A stretch of 35,681 bases of DNA from NCBI RefSeq assembly GCF_009709555.1, contig NZ_WJBG01000145.1, positions 1-35,681 of the forward strand, given 5' to 3'. This document shows positions 15,505 to 24,080 of the stretch, one piece after another. The notes below the pieces were generated by a model. It saw nothing but the letters and a program-made list of their open reading frames with translations, was not told the DNA's origin and made no database searches. Each line of letters starts with the position of its first letter. Position 1 is the stretch's first letter. The position numbers and the translations under genes are program-made. The DNA is from Streptomyces blattellae. Lineage in GTDB: Bacteria; Actinomycetota; Actinomycetes; Streptomycetales; Streptomycetaceae.

Positions 15505-16529
15505 GCGAGTGCCGCTCCCGTCTCTTGGGGGTGCGGGGCGGGAGCCGTGTGCTTGGCCGCGTACGCCGCGGCGGCCTCCCGGACCCACGCGCCCTCGTCG
15601 TGCGCCTGCCTGCGCTGGGTGATGCGCTGTTCGTTGCACAGGCCGTTGCCCTTGAGGACCGCCCAGAACTCCGACCAGTCGATCGGGCCGAAGTCGTGGT
15701 GCCCCCGCTGCTCGTTCCATCTCAGGTCGGCGTCCGGGAGCGTCAGGCCCAGGGACTCGGCCTGGGGGACGCAGATGTCGACGAAGCGCTGACGCAGTTC
15801 GTCGTTCGAATGGCGCTTGATCTTCCACGCCATCGACTGCGCGGAGTGCGCGGACTCGTCGTCGGGCGGGCCGAACATCATCAGGGACGGCCACCACCAG
15901 CGGTCCACCGCGTCCTGTGCCATCGCGTGCTGCTGAGGGGTGCCGCGGCTGAGGGCCAGCAGCAGTTCGTACCCCTGGCGCTGGTGGAAGGACTCCTCCT
16001 TGCAGATGCGGACCATCGCGCGGGCGTAAGGGCCGTACGAGCAGCGGCACAGGGGGACCTGGTTGGTGATCGCGGCGCCGTCCACGAGCCAGCCGATCGC
16101 GCCGACGTCCGCCCAGGTCAAAGTCGGGTAGTTGAAGATCGAGGAGTACTTCTGGCGGCCGGTGTGGAGCTTGTCCAGCAGCTCGTCGCGGCCCGTGCCG
16201 AGGGTCTCGGCCGCGCTGTAGAGATACAGGCCGTGCCCCGCCTCGTCCTGGACCTTGGCCATCAGGATGGCCTTGCGGCGCAGGGACGGCGCGCGGGTGA
16301 TCCAGTTCGCCTCGGGCTGCATGCCGATGATCTCGGAGTGCGCGTGCTGGGCGATCTGCCGCACCAGCGTCGCGCGATAGGCGTCCGGCATCCAGTCGCG
16401 CGGCTCGATGCGCTCGTCGGCGGCCACCGCGGCGTCGAAGGCGCGCTCGTACGCCGCCGGGCCTGCGGTGCCGTCTCCTGCGCCGTGCGCCTGTGCGCCG
16501 GCCGTCTGCTGCGCGGCTGCTGTCGCCAT
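15501..16529 (-). CDS. paaA: Phenylacetyl-CoA epoxidase catalytic subunit PaaA
   Basis: A 342-residue diiron oxygenase subunit that epoxidises the aromatic ring of phenylacetyl-CoA. It has the ferritin-like EXXH metal sites: [17 protein letters not shown] and [17 protein letters not shown], with further conserved blocks [16 protein letters not shown] and GPIDWSEFW. The ATG at 16529 follows a GAGGGGG site. First gene of paaABCDE; four tight overlaps follow, so the five subunits are made together. The promoter region upstream holds a PaaR-type palindrome. The N-terminal 20 residues are a variable Ala/Gln/Gly stretch. Confidence 0.96.
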   Translation of the reverse strand: MATAAAQQTAGAQAHGAGDGTAGPAAYERAFDAAVAADERIEPRDWMPDAYRATLVRQIAQHAHSEIIGMQPEANWITRAPSLRRKAILMAKVQDEAGHGLYLYSAAETLGTGRDELLDKLHTGRQKYSSIFNYPTLTWADVGAIGWLVDGAAITNQVPLCRCSYGPYARAMVRICKEESFHQRQGYELLLALSRGTPQQHAMAQDAVDRWWWPSLMMFGPPDDESAHSAQSMAWKIKRHSNDELRQRFVDICVPQAESLGLTLPDADLRWNEQRGHHDFGPIDWSEFWAVLKGNGLCNEQRITQRRQAHDEGAWVREAAAAYAAKHTAPAPHPQETGAALA

Positions 16530-16557
16530 GGGGCCCCCTCGACCTCGTGCTCTGCCT

Positions 16558-16569
16558 GGAACCTGTTCC
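16558..16569. promoter_or_regulatory. GAAC-N2-GTTC dyad in the paa promoter region
   Basis: GGAACCTGTTCC is a perfect 5+2+5 palindrome 29-40 bp upstream of paaA. Its core GAACNNGTTC is the same as in the KstR-like site before the acyl-CoA dehydrogenase gene. It fails the full TNNAACNNGTTNNA pattern at the last base. Confidence 0.35.
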
Positions 16570-16571
16570 CG

Positions 16572-16585
16572 ACCGATCGTTCGGT
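16572..16585. promoter_or_regulatory. PaaR-type operator of paaABCDE
   Basis: ACCGA-TCGT-TCGGT is a perfect dyad 43-56 bp before the paaA start. It fits the ACCGNNCGNNCGGT core reported for the TetR-type PaaR of Corynebacterium. Matching palindromes occur at 21377-21390 and 24163-24176. Confidence 0.8.
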
Positions 16586-16630
16586 TCACTCGATTCCATG
16601 GTGTGACGGGGGCCGTAAGGTGTCAACCGC

Positions 16631-16663
16631 CGTGGATAACCTGCCGGGATCCCCTGTGGACAA
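16631..16663 (-). promoter_or_regulatory. Pair of DnaA-box sequences
   Basis: On the minus strand TTATCCACG (16631-16639) and the perfect DnaA box TTGTCCACA (16655-16663) lie 24 bp apart in the same orientation, in the 234-bp gap between paaA and the DUF5819 gene. Confidence 0.5.
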
Positions 16664-16763
16664 CCGGCGGACGCGTCGATGGGGGTGTGCCGGGCGGGCA
16701 GGGCTGAGTACCGTTCCCGTCCAAGCGGCCGGAAGACGGACCGGAATCGGGAAACGGGGCGGA

Positions 16764-17510
16764 ATGGACGCGTACGACGGTGGCTCGAACGCCCCGGACG
16801 GAGCGGACGGGGTGGTCGAACCGGACGGGCGCGAGGCGTCCGACGAACCGGCTGCCGGCCCCCGCACCGGTGTCGCGGCACTCTCCCTCCGCTACCAGAT
16901 CGGCGCCGCGATCGCGCTCGCCTGCGTCGCGGTCGCCGTCTGTGTCCACATCGGCATGGTGTTCCTGCACGTCGCGCCCTCGAACACGGTCACCAAACAG
17001 CACGGCCAGGCGATAGACGACTGGATCTATCCCGAGTTCGAGCAGAACTGGAAGCTTTTCGCGCCCAACCCGCTGCAGCAGAACATCGCCGTCCAGGTCC
17101 GCGCCCAGGTCGGCAGGCCGGACGGCGGCAGGACGAACACCGGCTGGTACGACCTGTCCGCGCAGGACGGCCGGGCCATCGACGGCAATCTGCTGCCGAG
17201 CCACACCCAGCAGAACGAACTGCGCAGGGCGTGGGACTTCTTCCTCGCCACCCACGACGCCGAGAACCGCCCGTCGGGCCTGCGCGGCGCCCTCTCGGAG
17301 AGCTATCTGCGCCGGATCGTGGTGATGCGCCTCGACCGCGACGGCGCGGCCGGGCGGGGCGAGACGATCGAGCGGGTCCAGGTGCGCTCCCGCACCACCA
17401 ATGTGCCCCCGCCCGAGTGGAGCACGGAGCAGGTCTCCGAGCAGCCGGTGTTCCGGGTGCTGCCCTGGTGGTCGGTTTCGGCCGACGACTTCGAGGGAGG
17501 CGACCGGTGA
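16764..17510 (+). CDS. DUF5819 family membrane-anchored protein
   Basis: A 248-residue protein of unknown function. Residues 1-40 are acidic and disordered; 43-68 are one membrane helix (YQIGAAIALACVAVAVCVHI); the remainder is predicted extracytoplasmic. The conserved DUF5819 region is PSNTVTKQHGQAIDDWIYPE and FEQNWKLFAPNPLQQN. It overlaps the next gene, an HTTM membrane protein, by 4 bp (GTGA, 17507-17510), so the two are made together. A W-x-F-x-x-N-P segment after one membrane helix, next to an HTTM gene, recalls SdpA beside SdpB in Bacillus; a shared role is inference. The ATG at 16764 has only a weak GGCGGA site. Confidence 0.82.
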   Translation: MDAYDGGSNAPDGADGVVEPDGREASDEPAAGPRTGVAALSLRYQIGAAIALACVAVAVCVHIGMVFLHVAPSNTVTKQHGQAIDDWIYPEFEQNWKLFAPNPLQQNIAVQVRAQVGRPDGGRTNTGWYDLSAQDGRAIDGNLLPSHTQQNELRRAWDFFLATHDAENRPSGLRGALSESYLRRIVVMRLDRDGAAGRGETIERVQVRSRTTNVPPPEWSTEQVSEQPVFRVLPWWSVSADDFEGGDR

Positions 17511-18751
17511 ACCGCTGCGCCCTGGCCGTCTCGGGCGGCATCGCCCGCGTCACCGAGGCCGCCCTCGGCCCGTATCAGACCGCTGTGATCCGTATCGGGT
17601 TCAGCGCGACCTGGCTGCTCTTCCTGCTGCGGGAGCTGCCCCACCGCCAGGAGCTGTACGGTCCCGACGGTCCCTGGTCCTTCGGCCTCGCCGAGCAGCT
17701 GATCTCGGATAACGGCGCCTTCACCGCCCTGATGTGGTCGGACGACGGCCTCTGGTTCGAGGCCGTGTACGCGTTCGCCGTCCTGACCAGCGTCCTGCTG
17801 CTGCTGGGCTGGCGCACCCGGACCATGTCCGTGCTCTTCATGGTCGGCGTGCTCTCGCTGCAGAACCGCAGCGTCTTCATGGGCGACGGCGGCGACAACG
17901 TCCTGCACCTGATGTGCCTGTACCTCGTCTTCACGCGCTGCGGCCAGGTGTGGTCGCTGGACGAGCGCCGGGAGCGGCGCGTGCGTGCGGCACGCGCGCG
18001 TGGAGAGCGGGTGGTGGACCGGGTGGGCCCCGCCCTGTGGGGCGTGCTCGGGCTGATGCTGGTCACGGTCACCGTGGCGGGCGAGCTCGACGGCGACGTG
18101 ACCGTGCCGGTGATCCTCTGGGGCGTGTGGGTGGCCCTGGCCGTGTGGTGGGTCGTCGGGCGCCTGGCAAGGAGTGACGAGCCGCGGATCCTGCTCGACG
18201 TGGTCGGCAACATCGTCCACAACGGCGCCCTGCTCGTGATCATGGCCGAGGCCTGTCTGATCTACGCGACGGCCGGCTGGTACAAGATCCAGGGCTCCCG
18301 CTGGCAGGACGGAACCGCCGTCTACTACCCCCTGCACCTCGACTACTTCTCGCCCTGGCCCGCCCTCGCCGACGTGCTGTCGGCCAGCGGCACACTGGTG
18401 ATGCTCGTGACCTACGGAACCGTGATCGTCCAGGTCGCCTTCCCGTTCACGCTGTTCCATCGCCGGGTCAAGAACGTCCTGCTCGCTGCCATGATCACCG
18501 AGCATGCCGTGATCGCCGTCGTCCTCGGACTGCCCTTCTTCTCGCTGGCGATGATCGCGGCGGACGCGGTCTTCCTGCCGACGTCGTTCCTGCGCCGGCT
18601 GGGCGACTGGGCCGCACGCGCGCGTGGACGCGTGTTCCGGCGCGAGGACGCCCCCAAGGTGCCGGGACAGCGGATCGGGGACGAAGCAGCCCCGCAGAAC
18701 CGGGGCAACCCGGAGAACCCCGATCACACGCGCGTAGGGTTCACGGCATGA
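17507..18751 (+). CDS. HTTM-domain polytopic membrane protein
   Basis: A 414-residue integral membrane protein with the HTTM fold (horizontally transferred transmembrane domain, related to vitamin K-dependent gamma-carboxylase and SdpB). Hydrophobic segments are visible at about residues 25-42, 85-100, 104-118, 172-190, 196-215, 240-262, 298-322 and 325-352. The conserved soluble-facing loop includes MWSDDGLWFEAVYAFAVL, FMGDGGDNVLHLMCLYLVF and TAGWYKIQGSRWQDGTAVYY. Its tail is charged. It starts at GTG 17507, overlapping the DUF5819 stop, and its own stop overlaps the TrmH ATG. The substrate is unknown; known relatives modify or export peptides or proteins. Confidence 0.87.
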   Translation: MNRCALAVSGGIARVTEAALGPYQTAVIRIGFSATWLLFLLRELPHRQELYGPDGPWSFGLAEQLISDNGAFTALMWSDDGLWFEAVYAFAVLTSVLLLLGWRTRTMSVLFMVGVLSLQNRSVFMGDGGDNVLHLMCLYLVFTRCGQVWSLDERRERRVRAARARGERVVDRVGPALWGVLGLMLVTVTVAGELDGDVTVPVILWGVWVALAVWWVVGRLARSDEPRILLDVVGNIVHNGALLVIMAEACLIYATAGWYKIQGSRWQDGTAVYYPLHLDYFSPWPALADVLSASGTLVMLVTYGTVIVQVAFPFTLFHRRVKNVLLAAMITEHAVIAVVLGLPFFSLAMIAADAVFLPTSFLRRLGDWAARARGRVFRREDAPKVPGQRIGDEAAPQNRGNPENPDHTRVGFTA

Positions 18752-19503
18752 CCGCCGCCGACCCCGTGACCTGCTGGCACCGGCTCGCCGACGCCTCCGT
18801 CCTGCTCGACGGCTTCCACACCCTCAAGCATGCGGTGCGCTTCGCAGCCGAGGTCCCGGTCGCGGTGACCGTCGACCGGGCGGCCACGCTCGCCCTCGCC
18901 GACGAACTCGCTCCGGACGTACGAGACACCCTGGACGCCCTGCTGACCGAGGTCCCGGAGCCGACGTACCGGTCCCTCGTGCCACGCCCGCATCCCACCG
19001 CCGTGGCGGCCCTGGCCGTACGACCGCCCCGTGCCGCCCACCTCGAAAAGCTGGCGCACTCTCCCCGCACCGCACCCGTCATCGTCCTCGACAACCCGCG
19101 CAACCTCGGCAACGTGGGCGCCGTCATCCGTCTGGCCGCCGGTTTCGGCGCGACCGGAGTGGTCACCACCGGCACCCTCGACCCGTGGCACCCCACGGTC
19201 GTACGCGGCGGAGCGGGCCTGCACTTCGCGACCGCGGTGGAACGGCTGACCGTCGAGGAGCTCCCGGCCGGTCCGCTGTTCGCCCTCGACCCCGAGGGCG
19301 ACGACATCCGGGGTATGAAGCTCCCGGACGACGCCGTCCTCGCCTTCGGATCGGAGCGCAGCGGCCTGTCGGCCGGACTGCGCGCGCACACCGACCACTT
19401 GCTGTCCTTGCCGATGCGCCCGCAGGTCTCCAGCTACAACCTGGCGACCAGTGTGGGGATGACCCTCTACCACTGGAGCACGGGCACAGCAGCGCCCCTT
19501 TAG
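18748..19503 (+). CDS. TrmH/SpoU-family RNA 2'-O-methyltransferase
   Basis: A 251-residue SPOUT-class enzyme that would transfer a methyl group from S-adenosylmethionine to a ribose 2'-OH in rRNA or tRNA. The three family motifs are present: VIVLDNPRNLGNVGAVIRLA, VLAFGSERSGLS and LPMRPQVSSYNLATSVGMTL, which make the trefoil knot. The N-terminal 100 residues are a substrate-recognition part. Its ATG overlaps the HTTM stop (ATGA), but TAGGGT (18735-18740) seven bases upstream suggests an extra leaderless promoter. The exact target nucleotide cannot be read from sequence. Confidence 0.93.
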   Translation: MTAADPVTCWHRLADASVLLDGFHTLKHAVRFAAEVPVAVTVDRAATLALADELAPDVRDTLDALLTEVPEPTYRSLVPRPHPTAVAALAVRPPRAAHLEKLAHSPRTAPVIVLDNPRNLGNVGAVIRLAAGFGATGVVTTGTLDPWHPTVVRGGAGLHFATAVERLTVEELPAGPLFALDPEGDDIRGMKLPDDAVLAFGSERSGLSAGLRAHTDHLLSLPMRPQVSSYNLATSVGMTLYHWSTGTAAPL

Positions 19504-19508
19504 GGGCG
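19493..19508. terminator. Hairpin across the TrmH stop codon
   Basis: CGCCCCT-TT-AGGGGCG forms a 7-bp stem with a 2-base loop. The TAG stop (19501-19503) lies inside it. It separates the convergent TrmH and paaN genes, so it may serve as a terminator. Confidence 0.55.
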
Positions 19509-19556
19509 CGGGGCTGTGACACATGCTGCTCCGGCGCGGGCGTGACCAGCCACAAC
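19502..19556. repeat. Dispersed intergenic repeat, copy B
   Basis: AGGGGCGCGGGGCTGT (19502-19517) is identical to 12749-12764, and a GACCAGCCACAACG block near 19543-19556 matches GACCAGCCACGACG of the first copy. This copy is shorter. Confidence 0.7.
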
Positions 19557-19594
19557 GCACCGGAAGCCGCGCAACCACCGCACCCCCGGGCCTC

Positions 19595-21286
19595 TCAGGC
19601 CTCCCGCCGCACCTCGACAACCCGGAACCGGTTGGCGACGAACGCCCCGTCGCACAGCGCCGAGTTGGCCGCCGGGTTGCCCCCCGACCCATGGAAGTCG
19701 GAGAACGCGGCCGTCTGGTTCACGTACACCCCACCCGTGAGGTTCAGCGACAACTGGGCCGACTCATCGAGGCAGACGTCGACCACGGCCCCCTCGACCT
19801 CCGCGTCAGTGGTGTATGCGCCGACCGTCATCGCACCCTTCTCGCGGATCGTCCGCCGCAGCATCTCCACCGCGTCGGACGCGGAGTCGACGGCGACGGC
19901 GAAGGAGACGGGACCGAAGCACTCGCTCATGTACGCGGCCTCGTCATCCGGTTTGGCCCCGTCCAGCTTCACGATCACCGGCGTACGGACGACCGCCCCC
20001 GGGAACTCCGGATTGCTGATCTCCCGTGCGGCGAGGGCGACTTCGCCCAGGCCGGCGGCAGCCTCCAGGCGAGCCTTCACATCCGGATTGACGATCGCGC
20101 CCAGCAGCGCGTTCGCGCGCGTGTCGTCGCCGAGCAGGCCTTCGACCGCGCGGGCGAGGTCGGCGACGACCTCGTCGAAGGTCCGGGGACCCTCCTCGGT
20201 GCGGATGCCCTCGCGCGGGATGAGCAGGTTCTGCGGGGTGGTGCACATCTGGCCGCTGTACAGGGACAGCGAGAAGGCCAGGTTGGAGAGCATCCCCTGG
20301 TAGTTGCCGGTCGACTCCACGAGCACCGTGTTGACGCCCGCCTTCTCCGTGTAGACCTGCGCCTGGCGGGCGTTGGCCTCCAGCCAGTCACCGAATGCCG
20401 TCGAACCGGTGTAGTCGATGATCCGGATCTCGGGGCGCACGGCCAGGGTCTTGGCGATGCCCTCGTCCGGGCGCTCGGCGGCCAGCGCGACCAGGTTCGG
20501 GTCGAAGCCCGCCTCAGCCAGCACCTGGCGCGCGACCCGCACGGTGAGGGCGAGCGGCAGCACCGCGCGCGGGTGGGGCTTGACCAGGACCGCGTTTCCG
20601 GTGGCCAGGGAGGCGAACAGGCCCGGATAGCCGTTCCACGTCGGGAAGGTGTTGCAGCCGATCACCAGGGCGATCCCGCGCGGGACCGGCGTGAACCGCT
20701 TGGTGAGCGCGAGCGGGTCGCGCTTGCCCTGGGGCTTGGTCCACTCCGCGGTGTCGGGGGTGCGGACCTGCTCCGCATAGGCGTACGCCACCGCCTCCAG
20801 GCCACGGTCCTGCGCATGCGGGCCGCCCGCCTGGAACGCCATCATGAAGGCCTGGCCGGAGGTGTGCATGACCGCGTGCGCGAACTCGTGCGTCCGGTCG
20901 CTGATGCGCTTGAGGATCTCCAGGCAGACCACGGCCCGGATCTCCGCGCCGGCGTCCCGCCATGCGCGCTGGCCGGCCCTCATCGCGGGCAGCAGGACAT
21001 CGATGTCCGCGTGCGGGTAGGTGACGCCCAGTTCGATGCCGTACGGCGAGACCTCGCCGCCCGTGAAGCCGTCCGTGCCGGGCTGGCCGAGGTCGAGGCG
21101 GGTGCCCACGAGGGCGTCGAAGGCGGCCTTGCCGGCTGCCGCGTCCAGGCTGCCCTGCTCGCCGTAGGCCTTGGGGTGCTCGGGGTGCGGAGACCAGTAC
21201 ACGCGTGTGCGGATCGCTTCCAGCGCCTGGTCGAGGGTGGGCCGATGCCGGGCGATCAGCTCGCGGGCGGTCAGTTCGGCGGCCAT
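19595..21286 (-). CDS. paaN: Phenylacetate degradation protein PaaN, aldehyde dehydrogenase type
   Basis: A 563-residue NAD(P)-dependent aldehyde dehydrogenase of the stand-alone PaaN type. It oxidises the semialdehyde formed after ring opening of oxepin-CoA; unlike E. coli PaaZ there is no fused hydratase domain. Seen: the nucleotide-binding TFPTWNGYPGLFASLATGNAVLVKPHP-type region (LVIGCNTFPTWNGYPGLFAS), DYTGSTAFGDWL, and the nucleophilic cysteine in LYSGQMCTTPQNLLIP. The ATG at 21286 follows AAGGAG. It is divergent from paaH with a PaaR-type palindrome between them. A separate enoyl-CoA hydratase for ring hydrolysis is not present in the window. Confidence 0.92.
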   Translation of the reverse strand: MAAELTARELIARHRPTLDQALEAIRTRVYWSPHPEHPKAYGEQGSLDAAAGKAAFDALVGTRLDLGQPGTDGFTGGEVSPYGIELGVTYPHADIDVLLPAMRAGQRAWRDAGAEIRAVVCLEILKRISDRTHEFAHAVMHTSGQAFMMAFQAGGPHAQDRGLEAVAYAYAEQVRTPDTAEWTKPQGKRDPLALTKRFTPVPRGIALVIGCNTFPTWNGYPGLFASLATGNAVLVKPHPRAVLPLALTVRVARQVLAEAGFDPNLVALAAERPDEGIAKTLAVRPEIRIIDYTGSTAFGDWLEANARQAQVYTEKAGVNTVLVESTGNYQGMLSNLAFSLSLYSGQMCTTPQNLLIPREGIRTEEGPRTFDEVVADLARAVEGLLGDDTRANALLGAIVNPDVKARLEAAAGLGEVALAAREISNPEFPGAVVRTPVIVKLDGAKPDDEAAYMSECFGPVSFAVAVDSASDAVEMLRRTIREKGAMTVGAYTTDAEVEGAVVDVCLDESAQLSLNLTGGVYVNQTAAFSDFHGSGGNPAANSALCDGAFVANRFRVVEVRREA

Positions 21287-21376
21287 GCGGGACCAACTCC
21301 TTGTCTCAAGAACTCTTCGTCGAGCTCATGACCTGGGCACAGACATGGGCAGAGACAGCCAGACAGGGATAGAGTA

Positions 21377-21390
21377 ACCGAATGGTCGGT
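21377..21390. promoter_or_regulatory. PaaR-type operator between paaN and paaH
   Basis: ACCGA-ATGG-TCGGT is a perfect 5-bp dyad with the same half-sites and spacing as 16572-16585. It lies 57 bp before paaH and 91 bp before paaN, so one site could control both. A TTTTCCACA-like sequence (21415-21423, minus strand) lies between it and paaH. Confidence 0.8.
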
Positions 21391-21446
21391 CGGGACAAGG
21401 GGGTCCGCCGCATCTGTGGAAAACCCCGTGCGGGAGGATCGCGCAC

Positions 21447-22964
21447 ATGACAGCACTCGACCTCAGCAGCCCCGTGGCCGTCGTCGGCACCGGCACCATG
21501 GGCCAGGGCATCGCCCAGGTCGCGCTGGTCGCCGGGCATCTCGTGCGGCTGTACGACGCCGTCCCCGGACGCGCCCAGGAGGCGTGCGCCGCGATCGGTG
21601 CCCGCCTCGACCGGCTCGTCGAGAAGGACCGGCTCACCGCCGCCGACCGGGACGCGGCGCGCGCGCGTCTGCTGCCCGCCGGAAGCCTCGCCGACCTCGC
21701 GGACTGCGCCGTGGTCGTCGAGGCCGTCGTGGAGCGGCTCGACGTCAAGCAGGACCTCTTCCGCGAGCTGGAAGGCATCGTCGGCGAGGACTGTCTGCTC
21801 GCCACCAACACGTCGTCCCTGTCGGTGACGGCCATCGGCGGGTCGCTCGGCGACCCCGGCCGTCTCGTCGGCCTGCACTTCTTCAACCCCGCACCGCTGC
21901 TGCCGCTGGTCGAGGTCGTCTCCGGGCACGCCACCGACGTCACGATGGCCACGCGCGCGTACGAGACGGCGCGCGCCTGGGGCAAGACCCCGGTCGCCTG
22001 CGCCGACACCCCCGGCTTCATCGTCAACCGCATCGCGCGGCCCTTCTACGCCGAGGCCTTCGCGGTCTACGAGGCGCAGGGCGCGGACCCCGCCACCATC
22101 GACGCGGTGCTGCGCGAGTCCGGCGGCTTCAAGATGGGCGCCTTCGAGCTGACCGACCTCATAGGCCAGGACGTCAACGAGTCGGTCACGCACTCCGTGT
22201 GGCAGTCCTTCTTCCAGGACGTGCGCTTCACACCGTCGCTCGCCCAGCGGCGCCTGGTCGAGTCGGGCCGGCTCGGCCGCAAGACCGGACAGGGCTGGTA
22301 CGACTACGGGGAGGACGCCGAGCCCGCCGAGCCGCACACCGCGGAACGCGCCCAGCCGCCCGCGTACGTCGTCGCCGAGGGCGACCTGGGCCCCGCCTGC
22401 GAACTGCTCGCGCTGATACGCGAGGCGGGCATCGCCGTCCGTGAGGAGGACGAGGACCACGGCACCCGCCTGGTGCTGCCGGGCGGCGGACAGCTGGCGC
22501 TCGCCGACGGCCAGACCTCCGTGGAGTTCCGGGACGTCGTCTACTTCGATCTCGCGCTCGACTACCGCAGGGCCACCCGCGTCGCCCTGTCCGCCTCCCA
22601 GGACACCGCCTCGCAGACCCTCACCGAGGCGATCGGCCTCTTCCAGGCGCTCGGCAAGGACGTCAGCGTCATCGGCGACGTACCCGGCATGATCGTCGCG
22701 CGCACGGTCGCGCGGATCGTCGACCTGGCGCACGACGCCGTCGCCAAGGGGGTGGCCACCGAGGAGGACATCGACACCGCGATGCGCCTGGGCGTGAACT
22801 ACCCCCTCGGCCCCTTCGAATGGAGCCGCAGACTCGGCCGCAACTGGGCGTACGCCCTCCTCGACGACCTGCATCTGCGCGACCCGTCGGGACGTTACGC
22901 GCCCTCGCTCGCGCTCTACCGCCATGCGTACGCCTCCGACAAGCGGGAGGGCAGCACGTCATGA
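21447..22964 (+). CDS. paaH: 3-hydroxyacyl-CoA dehydrogenase PaaH
   Basis: A 505-residue NAD-dependent dehydrogenase that oxidises 3-hydroxyadipyl-CoA in phenylacetate catabolism. The N-terminal Rossmann fold has VAVVGTGTMGQGIAQVAL; catalytic His lies in GLHFFNPAPLLPLVEVV; the helical C-terminal domain follows (TPGFIVNRIARPFYAEAF, GQGWYDYG). The long form has a second helical domain near the end (GDVPGMIVARTVARIVDLAH, GVNYPLGPFEWSRRLG), typical of PaaH. The ATG at 21447 follows GGGAGG. The stop overlaps the TetR start by 4 bp (ATGA). Confidence 0.94.
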   Translation: MTALDLSSPVAVVGTGTMGQGIAQVALVAGHLVRLYDAVPGRAQEACAAIGARLDRLVEKDRLTAADRDAARARLLPAGSLADLADCAVVVEAVVERLDVKQDLFRELEGIVGEDCLLATNTSSLSVTAIGGSLGDPGRLVGLHFFNPAPLLPLVEVVSGHATDVTMATRAYETARAWGKTPVACADTPGFIVNRIARPFYAEAFAVYEAQGADPATIDAVLRESGGFKMGAFELTDLIGQDVNESVTHSVWQSFFQDVRFTPSLAQRRLVESGRLGRKTGQGWYDYGEDAEPAEPHTAERAQPPAYVVAEGDLGPACELLALIREAGIAVREEDEDHGTRLVLPGGGQLALADGQTSVEFRDVVYFDLALDYRRATRVALSASQDTASQTLTEAIGLFQALGKDVSVIGDVPGMIVARTVARIVDLAHDAVAKGVATEEDIDTAMRLGVNYPLGPFEWSRRLGRNWAYALLDDLHLRDPSGRYAPSLALYRHAYASDKREGSTS

Positions 22965-23551
22965 CCACCGCCAAGCGGGACACGTACACCCCGGAGTCGC
23001 TGCTCACCGTCGCCGTGCAGGTCTTCAACGAGCGTGGCTACGACGGCACCTCCATGGAGCATCTCTCCAAGGCGGCCGGCATCTCCAAGTCGTCGATCTA
23101 CCACCACGTCGCCGGCAAGGAGGAGCTGCTGCGCCGCGCGGTGAGCCGGGCGCTGGACGGGCTCTTCGGGATCCTCGACGAGGAGCACGCGCGCGTGGGG
23201 CGTGCCGCCGAGCGCCTGGAGTACGTCGTGCGGCGCATGGTCGAGGTGCTGATCGCCGAACTGCCGTATGTGACGCTGCTGCTGCGCGTGCGCGGCAACA
23301 CGGACACCGAGCGCTGGGCCCTGGAGCAGCGCCGCGACTTCGACCACCGGGTCGCCGAGCTGCTGAAGGCGGCGGCCTCCGACGGGGACGTGCGCGGTGA
23401 TGTGGAGGTACGCCTCGCGACCCGGCTGGTCTTCGGGATGATCAACTCGATCGTCGAGTGGTACCGGCCGGACGGGCGCGGCATGAACGAGCGTGAAGTG
23501 GCCGACACGGTCGCGCAGTTGGTGTTCGGCGGGCTGCGCAAGGCCTCCTAG
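22961..23551 (+). CDS. paaR: TetR-family repressor, probable PaaR
   Basis: A 196-residue TetR regulator. The HTH is at residues 12-58 (ESLLTVAVQVFNERGYDGTS, then MEHLSKAAGISKSSIYHHV, AGKEELL); the C-terminal domain is helical and would bind an effector, in known PaaR phenylacetyl-CoA. It is coupled to paaH through an ATGA overlap. Three palindromes ACCGA-N4-TCGGT in neighbouring promoters (16572, 21377, 24163) match the core of the PaaR site in Corynebacterium, which is why I assign it to PaaR. It ends 12 bp from the convergent Lrp gene. Confidence 0.85.
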   Translation: MTTAKRDTYTPESLLTVAVQVFNERGYDGTSMEHLSKAAGISKSSIYHHVAGKEELLRRAVSRALDGLFGILDEEHARVGRAAERLEYVVRRMVEVLIAELPYVTLLLRVRGNTDTERWALEQRRDFDHRVAELLKAAASDGDVRGDVEVRLATRLVFGMINSIVEWYRPDGRGMNEREVADTVAQLVFGGLRKAS

Positions 23552-23563
23552 GCGGGCCCTGGG

Positions 23564-24061
23564 TCAGCCCTGCGGCTCCAGGTCCTCCTCCTCGAACACC
23601 AGCAGCGTGCGGGTGCTGAGCACCTCGGGGATGGCCTGGATCCGGGTCAGGACCAGCTCCCGCAGTGCCCTGTTGTCGGACGTGTGCACCAGCAGCAGCA
23701 CGTCGAAGTCTCCGCCCACCAGGGCGATGTGGGCTGCCCCGGGGAGCTGCTTGAGCTGCTCGCGCACCGTGCGCCAGGTGTTCTGGACGATCTTCAGGGT
23801 GATGTACGCCGATGTGCCCTGGCCCGCACGCTCATGGTCCACGCGGGCACCGAAGCCGCGGATGACGCCGTCCTCGATGAGGCGGTTGATCCGCGCGTAG
23901 GCGTTGGCACGCGAGACATGGACACGTTCGGCGACCGACCGTATCGACGCGCGGCCGTCCGCCTGGAGCATCTGCAGGATGTCCTGATCGATGGCGTCGA
24001 GGGGTCGCGCGGGCGGCGGAGTGCTGTCCTCGGGGCCTTCGGCCATTTGTTCAGGTGCCAT
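23564..24061 (-). CDS. Lrp/AsnC-family transcriptional regulator
   Basis: A 165-residue regulator. The winged HTH is at about residues 20-70 (LDAIDQDILQMLQADGRASI, RSVAERVHVSRANAYARINR, LIEDGVIRGF); the C-terminal RAM domain, which binds amino acids and forms octamers, includes ALVGGDFDVLLLVHTSDNRALRE. I take the ATG at 24061 because a GAGGCGGGGGG site lies upstream; an earlier ATG at 24082 lies in a palindrome and has no site. It is divergent from the 2-oxoacid dehydrogenase operon. Lrp-type BkdR regulators control bkd operons in Pseudomonas, so a similar role is likely here but not shown. Confidence 0.88.
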   Translation of the reverse strand: MAPEQMAEGPEDSTPPPARPLDAIDQDILQMLQADGRASIRSVAERVHVSRANAYARINRLIEDGVIRGFGARVDHERAGQGTSAYITLKIVQNTWRTVREQLKQLPGAAHIALVGGDFDVLLLVHTSDNRALRELVLTRIQAIPEVLSTRTLLVFEEEDLEPQG

Positions 24062-24080
24062 GTCCCCCCGCCTCTCTACC

